This document shows positions 36,931 to 45,656 of a DNA stretch of 64,000 bases, piece by piece (position 1 is the first letter of the stretch; each line of letters begins with the position of its first letter). The notes below the pieces were generated by a model. It was given only the letters and a program-made list of their open reading frames with translations. It did no database searches and was not told the DNA's origin. The position numbers were made by a program, and so were the translations under genes. Source of the DNA: Corynebacterium falsenii (GTDB taxonomy: Bacteria; Actinomycetota; Actinomycetes; Mycobacteriales; Mycobacteriaceae); the NCBI GenBank assembly GCA_001054945.1, contig JVKJ01000001.1, positions 310,001 to 374,000 on the forward strand, read 5' to 3'.

Positions 36931-37221
36931 GTGTCTGCAATCGGTGGAATTCTTTTTGTGCTCATTCGGCTTTTTAGCCTCTTTCTTTTGCTGCGCATTG
37001 TGATCGAAATGGTGGAGTCCTTTTCGAGAAACTGGCGACCACAGCGCTGGTTCATGATTGTCGCCGAGCCTATTTTCGTGGTCACTGATCCGCCATTGAA
37101 GTTCCTGCGTCGCCGGATTCCCCCGTTGCAAATGGGCGGCGTTGGCCTGGACATGTCTGTCCTGGCGCTATTCATCATTTTGATGATCTTGTCGTGGCTG
37201 GTGCAGATGTTCCTTCTCTAG
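36931..37221 (+). CDS. YggT family membrane protein
   Basis: A protein of 96 residues with two TM segments (about 4-22 and 70-95) and the YggT motif FIVVTDPPLKFLRRRIPP between them. YggT proteins are conserved in sepF-divIVA neighbourhoods and may help septum placement or osmotic tolerance; the mechanism is unknown. GTG 36931 begins 5 nt after the sepF stop. A terminator follows at 37291. Confidence 0.88.
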   Translation: MSAIGGILFVLIRLFSLFLLLRIVIEMVESFSRNWRPQRWFMIVAEPIFVVTDPPLKFLRRRIPPLQMGGVGLDMSVLALFIILMILSWLVQMFLL

Positions 37222-37290
37222 CCTGTTTCCAGGCGCTTACTTAGGTGTCAGACTTCAACGCTGGACCTAATAAGCGACAGTGAGACCAGA

Positions 37291-37317
37291 AGCGGCCCCG
37301 TAACTGGGGCCGCTTTT
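37291..37317 (+). terminator. Intrinsic terminator closing the dcw cluster after the yggT gene
   Basis: AGCGGCCCC (37291-37299) pairs perfectly with GGGGCCGCT (37306-37314), loop GTAACT, followed by a T-tract. Confidence 0.85.
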
Positions 37318-37757
37318 GACGTTACGGGGGTAGCTACTGGGGGTAGATCAAAATTGCTTCATTGGATGGGGATAATGAAAAAGAACGCTTAAATTTTCCT
37401 TATTTATCTTGTAACATAAAAGTTGGCCGCTCCGTTTGTCGTGGTTGGGCCATTTTTGAGTTGATCAGGTTACAAGGGGCAATGTTTCCCCAGTGCTGCA
37501 CGATTCGGAGGATCGAGAAAAGAGCTTGAAAGTGCAGTGTAGTGGGGTTAACCTGAGTTCATCTTCGCGGTATTTGAGTGAGGCCGCGGAGATGTCGTGT
37601 GTAGTGAAGAAGACCACCGCTGATGTGGAATGTGGGTCCATATCAGTTGGTGGTTTTCTCTATTTAGCGCGCCATGGGTGGTGAATTTTGGGGGTGGTCT
37701 GCAGGGAGTCGGTAGCTTCCCAGGGCGGGCTCGGTGCAGGTTGGGGTAACGCTTAAG
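37318..37757. other. Long AT-richer region upstream of divIVA without a recognised gene
   Basis: It is notably richer in A+T around 37370-37425 than its neighbours. It contains arms CTTGTAAC (37408-37415) and GTTACAAG (37469-37476), 53 nt apart. A 63-residue open frame (37493-37684) has no RBS, no homology I recognise and a poor composition. Confidence 0.55.
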
Positions 37758-37788
37758 TTGAGACTTAATCCGCTGACGCTGATATGAT
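37758..37788 (+). promoter_or_regulatory. Probable divIVA promoter
   Basis: TTGAGA (37758-37763) and TATGAT (37783-37788) with a 19-bp spacer. The predicted leader is about 110 nt. Confidence 0.5.
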
Positions 37789-37863
37789 TGTCACAGTTTG
37801 GCAGTAAAGTTATCTTTGTCGACAACCTGTAAAGCTCAAGCGAAACCCTCTACGGCAATTTCA

Positions 37864-37884
37864 TGGATGCCATGAGGTCATCCA
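37864..37884 (+). repeat. Leader hairpin just before the divIVA ribosome-binding site
   Basis: TGGATG (37864-37869) pairs with CATCCA (37879-37884) with a 9-nt loop. The RBS AGAAGGAAAGGG follows directly, so the hairpin may influence translation. Confidence 0.4.
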
Positions 37885-37903
37885 GAAGGAAAGGGAAGTA
37901 CTG

Positions 37904-38965
37904 ATGCCGCTGACTCCAGCAGACGTACACAACGTAGCGTTTAGCAAGCCGCCGATCGGAAAGCGTGGCTACAACGAGGACGAGGTTGATCAGTTCCTCG
38001 ACTTGGTTGAGGACACCCTGGCTGAGCTGCAGGACGAAAACTCCGACCTGAAGCAGCGCGCAGAGAAGGGAGCGTCCTCTTCTGCAGCCGCTCCCCAGGT
38101 TGATGAAGCTGCCATCCGTCGCCAGGTTCGGTCCGAGGTTGAGTCTGAGGTTCGTGCCGAAATGGCTAAGTCTCAGAGCAGCCAGAAGGATTCCTCAGCC
38201 CAGGCTGAGGCGAAGCTTCGCGAAGTGGAGAATAAGCTCCGCGACGCCGAGGAGCGTGCCCGGAAGGCCGAAGATCGGGCGAAGCGCGCAGAAAAGGAAG
38301 CTGCAGAGGCCCGCGAAAAGTCCAGCCAGTCTTCCGGTTCGAACGTTGCTGCCGCCTCCGGTTTGGCTGGCAAGGCCGACGGTGAGGCTGCCAACGCTGA
38401 CACCCACATGCAGGCAGCCCGCGTTCTGTCCCTCGCGCAGGAGATGGCAGACCGCCTGACCGGTGATGCGAAGGCAGAGTCCAGCGGAATGCTCTCCGAC
38501 GCTCGTGCGGAAGCCAAGCGCACGCTGGACAATGCGTCCTCCAACGCCGAAGCCCAGTTGGCTGATGCAAAGAAGCGTTCCGAGTCCCAGTTGGCCGATG
38601 CCAAGCAGCGTTCTGAGAAGATGCTCTCTGAGGCCCAGCAGAAGTCCGACGCTCAGTTGGCAGACGCCAAGCAGCGCTCCGAGACGATGATCTCCGATGC
38701 CACTGCGCAGTCCGATGCTCAAATCCGCAAGGCCCAGCAGGAGGCAGCCTCTCTGCAACAAGATGCCGAGCGCAAGCACTCGGAAATCATGGCCACCGTC
38801 AAGAAGCAGCAGACGACCCTCGAGGCTCGTATCGAGGAGCTGCGCACCTACGAGCGCGAATACCGTACCCGCCTGAAGACATTCCTGGAATCTCAGCTGG
38901 AAGAGCTGAACAGCCGTGGCACGGCTGCTCCCAGCGGGTCCCCAGAGGTAGACGGCCGGAAGTAA
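37904..38965 (+). CDS. divIVA: Polar growth protein DivIVA / Wag31
   Basis: Coiled-coil scaffold of 353 residues that marks the cell poles and recruits the elongation machinery. The N-terminal membrane-binding domain is [42 protein letters not shown]. Two long coiled coils follow, rich in Ala, Glu, Gln and Lys, separated by a Ser/Gly/Ala linker (about 145-165). Residues 217-282 are six near-identical 11-residue repeats of the type [11 protein letters not shown], a right-handed (hendecad) coiled-coil pattern. In mycobacteria a Thr near the linker is phosphorylated by PknA/B; the equivalent is not clear here. RBS AGAAGGAAAGGG precedes ATG 37904. Confidence 0.95.
   Translation: MPLTPADVHNVAFSKPPIGKRGYNEDEVDQFLDLVEDTLAELQDENSDLKQRAEKGASSSAAAPQVDEAAIRRQVRSEVESEVRAEMAKSQSSQKDSSAQAEAKLREVENKLRDAEERARKAEDRAKRAEKEAAEAREKSSQSSGSNVAAASGLAGKADGEAANADTHMQAARVLSLAQEMADRLTGDAKAESSGMLSDARAEAKRTLDNASSNAEAQLADAKKRSESQLADAKQRSEKMLSEAQQKSDAQLADAKQRSETMISDATAQSDAQIRKAQQEAASLQQDAERKHSEIMATVKKQQTTLEARIEELRTYEREYRTRLKTFLESQLEELNSRGTAAPSGSPEVDGRK
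38552..38749 (+). repeat. Six tandem 33-bp units inside divIVA
   Basis: Units start at 38552, 38585, 38618, 38651, 38684 and 38717. They encode 11-residue blocks: [66 protein letters not shown]. Confidence 0.85.
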
Positions 38966-39002
38966 TACAGCGGTCCCGGTCTCGATAGATAGATCACCCC
39001 GA

Positions 39003-39037
39003 AGCCCGGTCACATCACGGAGAGTGACCGGGCTTTG
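39003..39037 (+). terminator. Intrinsic terminator after divIVA
   Basis: AGCCCGGTCAC (39003-39013) pairs perfectly with GTGACCGGGCT (39024-39034) with a 10-nt loop, followed by TTT. Confidence 0.8.
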
Positions 39038-39069
39038 TGGTGTATCGCGGAGATGCAGGAACGAGGGTG

Positions 39070-39075
39070 TAGACT
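39070..39075 (+). promoter_or_regulatory. Probable -10 box of the ileS T-box transcript
   Basis: TAGACT (TANNNT) lies about 45-50 nt before the T-box stem I. No clear -35. Confidence 0.4.
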
Positions 39076-39114
39076 CGAGCATGAACGCACGCTGCCAGCT
39101 GGCACCGGCAGCGG

Positions 39115-39331
39115 CCACACGATGATCCGGCCATCACCGGGGAGTGCTATCGGAAGAACCGCTCTTATGAGCACAGTAGAACCGATCGGAATCGCACACC
39201 GAACACGTGCATGATGAGTGGATGTGCCCTTGTGCCAGCGGGGGTACGCTCCAACAGGGTGGTACCGCGGGATATCTCGCCCCTGTGTCAACGCAATTGT
39301 GATGAGCACAGGTTAAAGCGAGGTTTTATTC
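39115..39331 (+). promoter_or_regulatory. ileS T-box riboswitch (translational, ultrashort stem I)
   Basis: The T-box sequence AGGGTGGTACCGCGG is at 39256-39270. Stem I is ultrashort: CCGG (39127-39130) and CCGG (39137-39140) enclose CCATCA with the isoleucine specifier ATC at 39133-39135, followed by GGGAGTGCTATCGGAAGAACCG, as in mycobacterial ileS leaders. ACAGGG (39254-39259) can pair with CCCTGT (39281-39286) as the antisequestrator helix; alternatively CCTGTG (39282-39287) can pair with CACAGG (39307-39312) next to the RBS. There is no T-tract terminator, so uncharged tRNA-Ile probably controls translation of ileS. Confidence 0.9.
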
Positions 39332-42300
39332 ATGTCCGACCAGCAGCAGGGCACACCAGCCGGAGGCGCATATCCGCTCGCCGACCTTACCGCCGGCAGC
39401 ACCGCATTTCCTGCCATGGAAGAAGAAGTTCTGGCCTATTGGAAGCGGGACGATACCTTCCAGGAGTCCATCGACCAACGTGACGGTGCTCAGGAATACG
39501 TCTTTTATGACGGCCCACCCTTCGCCAACGGGCTACCCCACTACGGCCACCTGCTGACGGGCTACGTTAAGGACATTGTTCCCCGCTACCAGACCATGCG
39601 CGGCAAGAAGGTCAATCGAGTCTTCGGGTGGGATTGCCATGGACTCCCGGCAGAGCTAGAAGCTGAAAAGCAGCTTGGCATCAAGGGGCAAGAAGGCGTC
39701 GAAGGCATGGGGATGGCCGCCTTCAACGAGTATTGCGCCAAGTCTGTGCTTCGGTACACCGACGAGTGGAAAGACTACGTCACGCGCCAAGCGCGTTGGG
39801 TCGACTTCGACCACGGTTACAAGACAATGGATCCCGATTTCATGGAATCCGTTATCTGGGCCTTCAAGGCGCTCTACGACAAGGGGCTCATCTACCAGGG
39901 ATTCCGCGTGCTTCCATATTCCTGGGCAGAGCACACTCCGCTGTCGAACCAAGAAACGAAGATGGACGATTCCTACCGGATGCGGCAGGATCCCACGCTG
40001 ACCGTCACATTCCCGATCACCGGGAAGAGGGATCACAGCGCGGCGTCCGAAAGTCTTTTCGGAGCTAAAGCCCTGGCTTGGACGACGACACCGTGGACGC
40101 TGCCCAGCCACCTAGCCCTGGCCGTGAACCCAAAGATCACCTATGCCCTGGTGCAGTCCGGTGGGGAACGCTACCTGCTGGCGAAGGATCTCATCGGCTC
40201 CTATGCGAAGGAACTGGGTGATGAACACGAGGTGCTGGCGGAGTTCCCAGGCACGGATCTGGTTGGGCTTACTTATGAGCCGCCGTTTTCCTACTTCAAG
40301 GATCAGGAGAACGCCTTCCAGATCCTGGCGGCTGACTACGTCACTGTCGACGACGGCACCGGCATCGTTCACCAGGCTCCAGCGTTCGGTGAAGATGACA
40401 TGACCACCTGCCAGCAGGCGGGTATCGAGCTGGTGATCCCCGTGGATATGGACGGAAAGTTCACCTCCCAGGTGCCGGAATACCAAGGGCAATTGGTCTT
40501 CGATGCCAACAAAGACATCATCCGCGACCTGAAGGAAGCGGGGAAGGTGTTCCAGCATCGGACCATCGAACACTCCTACCCGCATTCCTGGCGCTCCGGC
40601 GAACCGCTTATCTACATGGCTCTGCCCTCATGGTTCGTGGAAGTCACGGCCTTCCGGGACCGCATGGTGGAACTGAACCAGCAGATTGACTGGGCGCCGG
40701 AGCACATCAGGGACGGACAATTCGGGAAGTGGCTGGAAGGCGCGCGGGATTGGAACATCTCCCGCAACCGCTATTGGGGCGCCCCGATCCCGGTGTGGGT
40801 CTCTGACAACGACGAATACCCACGGATGGATGTTTACGGGTCCCTGGATGAACTCGAGCGGGACTTCGGTAAGCGTCCAGCGTCCTTGCACCGCCCAGAC
40901 ATCGATGAGCTGGTCCGACCCAACCCAGACGACCCGACGGGGAAATCGATGATGCGGCGAGTGCCGGAGGTGCTGGACTGCTGGTTTGAATCGGGGTCCA
41001 TGCCCTTCGCCCAGAAGCACTACCCATTCGAGAATCGGGAGTGGTTCGAGGAGCATTCGCCAGCGGACTTCATCGTGGAGTACTCCGGGCAAACGCGCGG
41101 GTGGTTCTACACCTTGCATGTGCTTTCGACGGCGCTCTTCGACCGCCCAGCGTTCAAGAAGGTAGTGGCTCACGGGATCGTTCTGGGGGACGATGGCCTG
41201 AAGATGTCCAAGTCCAAGGGCAACTACCCCAACGTGAATGAGGTTTTCGAGCGGGACGGCTCCGATGCAATGCGGTGGTTCCTGATGAGCTCGCCGATCC
41301 TCCGCGGCGGTAATTTGATCGTGACTGAGCAAGGGATTCGCGAGGGCGTGCGGCAGGCGATGCTCCCCATGTGGAATGCCTATTCGTTCCTGCGCCTTTA
41401 CGCCTCCAAACAGGCAGCGTGGGACACGGGTTCGTCCAATGTGCTGGACCGCTACATCCTGGCAAAGCTCCACGACACAGTCGAGGCAGTCACCGAGGCG
41501 CTCGATGATACGAATGTGGCTACAGCTACGGACGAAGTGCGAACCTTCTGCGACGCACTGACGAACTGGTACGTTCGCCGTTCCCGAGAGCGTTTTTGGG
41601 CGGGGGATGAGGAGCACCCCGAAGCTTTCGCCACCCTGTTTACCGTCCTGGAGACCCTTACCCGTGTCACGGCGCCGCTGCTGCCCATGACCTCCGAGGT
41701 GATGTGGCGGGGGTTGACCGGCGAGCGGTCTGTGCACCTCACTGACTGGCCATCTGCCGACCAGCTTCCGGCAGATCCCGAACTGGTGGCGGCGATGGAC
41801 TCCGTTCGAGCCGTCAGCTCGGCTACGTCGTCCTTGCGCAAGGCGCACAAGCTCCGCAACCGTCTGCCGCTGCCGCGTCTCACTGTCGCGGTGCCCAATG
41901 CGGGGAGTCTGGAGGAGTTCACGCAGATCATCGCGGACGAGGTCAACGTCAAGGAAGTGACGTTGACCACGGACGTGGACTCGGTGGGCAAGTTCGAGGT
42001 CGTGGTGAACGCGCGCGTTGCAGGACCGCGGTTGGGCAAGGACGTTCAGCGGGTGATCAAGGCTGTGAAGTCCGGAAACTATGAGGCCTCCGAGCAGGGA
42101 GAGGTCGTTGCTGACGGCATCCAACTGAAGGAAGGCGAGTTCACTCGAAAGCTCGTCGCCGTGGATCCTGACCACACCGCTGAGGTCCCGAGCTTGGGCG
42201 GACTGGTGGTTTTGGACACCCACGTCACTCCGGAACTGGAGGCCGAGGGCTGGGCTGCGGATGTCATTCGAGGGCTTCAGGACGCTCGTAAGGCCTCAGG

Positions 42301-42487
42301 ATTCGACGTGTCCGACCGTATTTCCGTTGAGCTATTTGTGCCGGCGCAAAAGGAGGAGTGGGCGAATCGGCACGCGGAGTACATCGCGGGCGAGACACTG
42401 GCGACCTCCTTCAACGTCTCTACCAGCGGCGAGGGCGAGCACACCATCGTCGAGGGCGTGACCGCTAACGTCGAGAAGATCTCTTAG
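39332..42487 (+). CDS. ileS: Isoleucyl-tRNA synthetase
   Basis: Class I aminoacyl-tRNA synthetase of 1051 residues. The HIGH motif is HYGH in [15 protein letters not shown]; the KMSKS motif is in [15 protein letters not shown]. The editing domain (CP1) includes [17 protein letters not shown]. The length and the long C-terminal extension without an obvious zinc ribbon are typical of the actinobacterial, eukaryote-like IleS type, a group associated with low mupirocin sensitivity (family knowledge, not tested here). ATG 39332 follows AAAGCGAGG and the T-box leader directly. Confidence 0.97.
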   Translation: MSDQQQGTPAGGAYPLADLTAGSTAFPAMEEEVLAYWKRDDTFQESIDQRDGAQEYVFYDGPPFANGLPHYGHLLTGYVKDIVPRYQTMRGKKVNRVFGWDCHGLPAELEAEKQLGIKGQEGVEGMGMAAFNEYCAKSVLRYTDEWKDYVTRQARWVDFDHGYKTMDPDFMESVIWAFKALYDKGLIYQGFRVLPYSWAEHTPLSNQETKMDDSYRMRQDPTLTVTFPITGKRDHSAASESLFGAKALAWTTTPWTLPSHLALAVNPKITYALVQSGGERYLLAKDLIGSYAKELGDEHEVLAEFPGTDLVGLTYEPPFSYFKDQENAFQILAADYVTVDDGTGIVHQAPAFGEDDMTTCQQAGIELVIPVDMDGKFTSQVPEYQGQLVFDANKDIIRDLKEAGKVFQHRTIEHSYPHSWRSGEPLIYMALPSWFVEVTAFRDRMVELNQQIDWAPEHIRDGQFGKWLEGARDWNISRNRYWGAPIPVWVSDNDEYPRMDVYGSLDELERDFGKRPASLHRPDIDELVRPNPDDPTGKSMMRRVPEVLDCWFESGSMPFAQKHYPFENREWFEEHSPADFIVEYSGQTRGWFYTLHVLSTALFDRPAFKKVVAHGIVLGDDGLKMSKSKGNYPNVNEVFERDGSDAMRWFLMSSPILRGGNLIVTEQGIREGVRQAMLPMWNAYSFLRLYASKQAAWDTGSSNVLDRYILAKLHDTVEAVTEALDDTNVATATDEVRTFCDALTNWYVRRSRERFWAGDEEHPEAFATLFTVLETLTRVTAPLLPMTSEVMWRGLTGERSVHLTDWPSADQLPADPELVAAMDSVRAVSSATSSLRKAHKLRNRLPLPRLTVAVPNAGSLEEFTQIIADEVNVKEVTLTTDVDSVGKFEVVVNARVAGPRLGKDVQRVIKAVKSGNYEASEQGEVVADGIQLKEGEFTRKLVAVDPDHTAEVPSLGGLVVLDTHVTPELEAEGWAADVIRGLQDARKASGFDVSDRISVELFVPAQKEEWANRHAEYIAGETLATSFNVSTSGEGEHTIVEGVTANVEKIS

Positions 42488-42526
42488 GACGCTGGACCGA
42501 GGTCACCGGGTGCAGTAATGCCTCGA

Positions 42527-42532
42527 TATCCT
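42527..42532 (+). promoter_or_regulatory. -10 box of a leaderless dinB promoter
   Basis: TATCCT ends 7 nt before ATG 42540. No LexA-type GAAC...GTTC box is visible in the 52-nt gap after ileS. Confidence 0.5.
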
Positions 42533-42539
42533 GGGAAGC

Positions 42540-43865
42540 ATGACGCGCTGGGTGGCTCACATCGATATGGATGCGTTCTTCGCATCGGTGGAGCAGCTCA
42601 CGCGGCCTACCCTGCAGGGGCGCCCCGTGCTGGTTGGCGGACTTGGGGGCCGCGGAGTAGTCGCAGGGGCCTCCTATGAATCTCGTGTGTTCGGCGCCCG
42701 CAGCGCCATGCCCATGCATCAGGCCATCCGGCTGTGCCGGAACAAAGCGGTGGTGGTGGCTCCGCGGGGAGTTGTCTACAAAGCAGCTTCTGCTCGCATT
42801 ATGAAGCTCCTCTCCGCTCAGGCCCCACACCTGGAACAATTATCGATCGATGAGGCGTTCCTGGAACTGGGGGAGGAGGATTCCCACAGTAGCCACACCG
42901 CCGAACTGTGGGCTCACCGCGTCCAGGACCTCGTAGATTCGGAAGTTGGCCTGCCTTGTTCCATTGGCCTGGCACACACGAAGCTAGACGCTAAGATGGC
43001 CAGCGACCTGGGGAAGCCCCATGGAATCTTCGTTGTGCGTGACCGCATTGGCACCTTCGGCCCACGACCGGTGGGGGACCTGTGGGGCATAGGGCCTGTC
43101 GCTCAAGGAAAGCTGCGTGAGGTGGGAGTCACGACAATCGCGGACTTCCTCGCCATGGATCCCACGGACGTCCGCGCCGCACTTGGTTCCGTGGGGGTGG
43201 ATGTGCAACGAATGGCTGGTGGTGATGACCCGCGGCCGGTCGCTCCGCGCGAAGCCAACAAACAGATCTCCGCGGAACGGACGTTGGAGGTGGATGTGAC
43301 CACGACACCCGCGATGCTTCCCCACCTCGTTACCGCAGCCCGGCACGCCCACCAACGCCTTCTCAAGGACGGGCGCGCGGCCCGCACGGTGACGGTGAAG
43401 ACCCGAACCTCAGATTTCCTCGTCCATACGCGTTCTGCCACGCTGTCCGCGCCGACCGACGATTTCTCCACGTTGCTTGGCGCGGCTCGCTCGGTCGCAC
43501 CACAGCCGGAGGCGATCGGTGCCTTTCGTCTGGTAGGGGTGGGCTTCTCGGGGCTGGTTTCTGACCGCCAAGAGGTCCTATTCCCCGAGCTCTCCGCGCC
43601 CGCAATCACGCATTTGGGTCACGGTTCCACGCAAGACGACGACCCCGTGCCGACGTCACCGATGTGGCACGCGACCATGGATGTTTATCATCCCGAGCAT
43701 GGCCATGGGTGGGTCCAAGGCGTGGGCCACGGCATCATTACGGTGCGCTTTGAGACGAGGGCGACAGGGCCAGGACGCACAAGGACCTTTCCCATTGACG
43801 ATCCGGGCCTTCGTCCAGCAGATCCACTGGGCAGTTTGGCGTGGGACCTAGAATCTGAAAACTAG
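42540..43865 (+). CDS. dinB: DNA polymerase IV (DinB, Y family)
   Basis: Translesion polymerase of 441 residues. The N-terminal catalytic block is VAHIDMDAFFASVEQL, the steric-gate and nucleotide-binding region includes GGRGVVAGASYESRVFGARSAMP, and the second metal motif is SIDEAFLEL. Helix-hairpin-helix region at DLWGIGPVAQGKLREVGVTTIADFL; little-finger domain follows. The C-terminal 80 residues (GWVQGVGHGIITVRFETR...DPGLRPADPLGSLAWDLES) are an extension seen in corynebacterial DinB. No beta-clamp motif of the classical QLxLF type is evident at the very C-terminus. Confidence 0.93.
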   Translation: MTRWVAHIDMDAFFASVEQLTRPTLQGRPVLVGGLGGRGVVAGASYESRVFGARSAMPMHQAIRLCRNKAVVVAPRGVVYKAASARIMKLLSAQAPHLEQLSIDEAFLELGEEDSHSSHTAELWAHRVQDLVDSEVGLPCSIGLAHTKLDAKMASDLGKPHGIFVVRDRIGTFGPRPVGDLWGIGPVAQGKLREVGVTTIADFLAMDPTDVRAALGSVGVDVQRMAGGDDPRPVAPREANKQISAERTLEVDVTTTPAMLPHLVTAARHAHQRLLKDGRAARTVTVKTRTSDFLVHTRSATLSAPTDDFSTLLGAARSVAPQPEAIGAFRLVGVGFSGLVSDRQEVLFPELSAPAITHLGHGSTQDDDPVPTSPMWHATMDVYHPEHGHGWVQGVGHGIITVRFETRATGPGRTRTFPIDDPGLRPADPLGSLAWDLESEN

Positions 43866-43877
43866 GTCGCCCGGCAT

Positions 43878-44765
43878 TTAGTCCTCGCCTGCCTCACGTG
43901 AGCGACGTGCAGCCAGTTCGCACAATAGTTGCATTCGAGCTTGCGACGGCCGTAACTCGCCACCGGATCGCGCCCCGATAGATGCTAGCTCTGCTCCGCC
44001 GCCGCTGCCGCCGTACGTGAAGCTCACGCCTCCGAAGGGGACTCGGCTACAGACAACCCATGGAACATCCAAGGAGCGTAGCGATGCTTCCATGGCCGCT
44101 GGGACGTTACCGGAACCGAGAGCTTCGATGACATAGCCATCAGCGCCACGTTTGATGAGTGACGCGTCCGCTCCCGCGTAGGCCGGCACGATGTCGACGG
44201 TGAGGCCATCGAGCTGGGGGATGGCGTCTCCCCACGAGTGCGCGGGTGGCCTGACCTCCGAGGCGGGAGTGCTGAGTGAGCTGGCAAACGCGGCGTCCTG
44301 GGACGTATGGACCTTGGTGGCACCGTAGGCGGGGATGATCTCATCGTTGAAGGCAATGCAGGGGAGTGGCTCGTTGCAGCGGGCGGCGAAAGCGAGATTG
44401 TCAGGGCCATCGGGGTGGGGGTCGTCCGCTGGGCGCTGGGCGCCCGTAAAGGTGACGCATACGTCGGGAGGGAGCAACCTGTCCGCGGCCATCGCGGTCT
44501 CCTCCATCGTGTCTGTGCCGTGGAGGACCACCACGCGGTCGGCTCCTTCTTGGTGGGCGTGCATGATGGCGGCAAGAATGCAGTCGATGTGATGCAGGGT
44601 GATCGAGGAGGACTCGAGCTGCAGGATGTCTCTGGCTGTGATGTTGGTGAGACCGGCTTGGTCCACGAGGTCTTGAGTCGACAAGGTGGGGATCAGGTCG
44701 CCGCGGGAATCGTGGGTGCAGGAAATGGTGCCGCCCGTTCCGAGGACGAAAATGCGTGGATTCAT
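43878..44765 (-). CDS. L-asparaginase
   Basis: A protein of 295 residues of the bacterial asparaginase fold; hydrolyses asparagine to aspartate and ammonia. The first catalytic Thr lies in FVLGTGGTISCTHD, the second in VVLHGTDTMEETA. It has no signal peptide and is probably cytoplasmic. The length is slightly short of the usual 320-330 but both active-site blocks and the C-terminal domain (GADGYVIEALGSGNVPAAMEASL) are intact. A -10-like TATCCT (complement of 44773-44778) ends 7 nt before the ATG, so it is probably leaderless. Confidence 0.9.
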   Translation of the reverse strand: MNPRIFVLGTGGTISCTHDSRGDLIPTLSTQDLVDQAGLTNITARDILQLESSSITLHHIDCILAAIMHAHQEGADRVVVLHGTDTMEETAMAADRLLPPDVCVTFTGAQRPADDPHPDGPDNLAFAARCNEPLPCIAFNDEIIPAYGATKVHTSQDAAFASSLSTPASEVRPPAHSWGDAIPQLDGLTVDIVPAYAGADASLIKRGADGYVIEALGSGNVPAAMEASLRSLDVPWVVCSRVPFGGVSFTYGGSGGGAELASIGARSGGELRPSQARMQLLCELAARRSREAGED

Positions 44766-44892
44766 AGCCCACAGGATAATTGGCTGGTTTCACCGCTTGA
44801 GAGAACCGCCGAGGTAGACCAAGGTTGCTAGTCACAACTGTCACATGTGTACCATCAGGGTGTTCACGCTCATCGATTGAAGGAGTGCTCAC

Positions 44893-45540
44893 GTGAAAAC
44901 TGTGAAGGCAGCAGCTGTGCTGGCAGCTGCATCCCTGACGCTGGCCGCCTGCAGTGATGATTCTGGAAAGGGCGGCGACAGCACCGCCACGGAAACGAAG
45001 ACCTCCACGGCGACCTCGTCCAGCGAGGCTCCGGAAGCGCAGCAGCCCACCGCACAGGAACTGACGGATACGCTGAACCGCGCAGTGGATCCGAACGTGC
45101 CGACCGACCAAAAGCTGGACACCGTGGTGGGTGGCCAGGAAGCGCCGCAGCTGTTCGATGCGCTCACCCAAGCGTCGCAGAGCTCTGGTTCCCAGCTGCA
45201 GGTGGAAGACCCGGTTCTGCCGGGCGCCATGCCGGAGACGGTGAACGCTACGGTTCGTCTGACCCTGCCCGAGCAGGAGCCACAAGTGATTTCCGGTGTG
45301 GAATTCGCCAACCAGGACGGGAAGTGGAAGCTGGATCAGCGGTGGGCCTGCACCCTCGTTGAGAACGTCGTGCCAGATCAAGTACCGCCAATGTGCGCTC
45401 AGTACCAGGGTGGGGGTCAGCCACAGCCAGGCCAGCCACAGCCAGGCCAGCCTGAGCAGAATGGCCAACCCGAACAGCCGGCACAGCCGGCTCCCGAGGG
45501 GGCGGGCGCACCTGCTCCAGCCCCAGCTCCGCAACAGTAA
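44893..45540 (+). CDS. Mtb12-like secreted lipoprotein with Gln/Pro-rich tail
   Basis: A protein of 215 residues. The signal peptide ends in a lipobox (LTLAAC, Cys at about residue 20). A Ser/Thr/Glu linker is followed by a domain of about 110 residues (PTAQELTDTLNRAVDPNVPTDQKLDTV...GKWKLDQRWACTLVENV) resembling the Mtb12 low-molecular-weight antigen family. A tail of about 50 residues is Gln/Pro/Gly/Ala-rich and contains a 15-bp tandem repeat. Two Cys in the mature domain could form a disulfide. Function unknown. The start GTG 44893 has AAGGAG about 8 nt upstream. Confidence 0.83.
   Translation: MKTVKAAAVLAAASLTLAACSDDSGKGGDSTATETKTSTATSSSEAPEAQQPTAQELTDTLNRAVDPNVPTDQKLDTVVGGQEAPQLFDALTQASQSSGSQLQVEDPVLPGAMPETVNATVRLTLPEQEPQVISGVEFANQDGKWKLDQRWACTLVENVVPDQVPPMCAQYQGGGQPQPGQPQPGQPEQNGQPEQPAQPAPEGAGAPAPAPAPQQ
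45421..45450 (+). repeat. 15-bp tandem repeat in the lipoprotein tail
   Basis: CCACAGCCAGGCCAG occurs twice in a row (45421-45435, 45436-45450) and encodes a QPQPG-type repeat. Confidence 0.85.
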
Positions 45541-45565
45541 GGAGAGGGAAGCAACCTCACCTCCG

Positions 45566-45611
45566 CCGCGGTAGGTCGTTTCTACCGCGGTATATTGCCG
45601 CTACCGCGGCA
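45566..45611. terminator. Hairpins between convergent lipoprotein genes
   Basis: CCGCGGTAG (45566-45574) pairs perfectly with CTACCGCGG (45582-45590), loop 7 nt. TGCCG (45596-45600) and CGGCA (45607-45611) form a second small hairpin. CTACCGCGG recurs at 45601-45609, so two pairings are possible. Probably a bidirectional terminator without strong T-tracts. Confidence 0.5.
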
Positions 45612-45618
45612 GGTCACC

Positions 45619-45656
45619 CGCTCTTACTAGGCCCGTTCGCTCTTACTAGGCCCGTT
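45619..45656. repeat. 19-bp tandem duplication over the stop codon of the minus-strand lipoprotein gene
   Basis: CGCTCTTACTAGGCCCGTT is present twice (45619-45637 and 45638-45656). The second copy contains the stop codon (CTA on the plus strand, 45646-45648). Confidence 0.8.

Noticed and set aside
37493-37684. A 63-codon frame in the divIVA upstream region
   Set aside because: No RBS, no recognisable family, and composition like the surrounding intergenic DNA.
38552-38749. CRISPR-like array
   Set aside because: The 33-bp units are contiguous and in frame inside divIVA; they are protein repeats without spacers.
40628-42223. A 531-codon open frame on the minus strand opposite ileS
   Set aside because: ileS on the plus strand is complete, with HIGH and KMSKS motifs; the antisense frame resembles nothing.
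42488-42539. SOS control of dinB
   Set aside because: No GAAC-N4-GTTC box is present in the short gap upstream of dinB.
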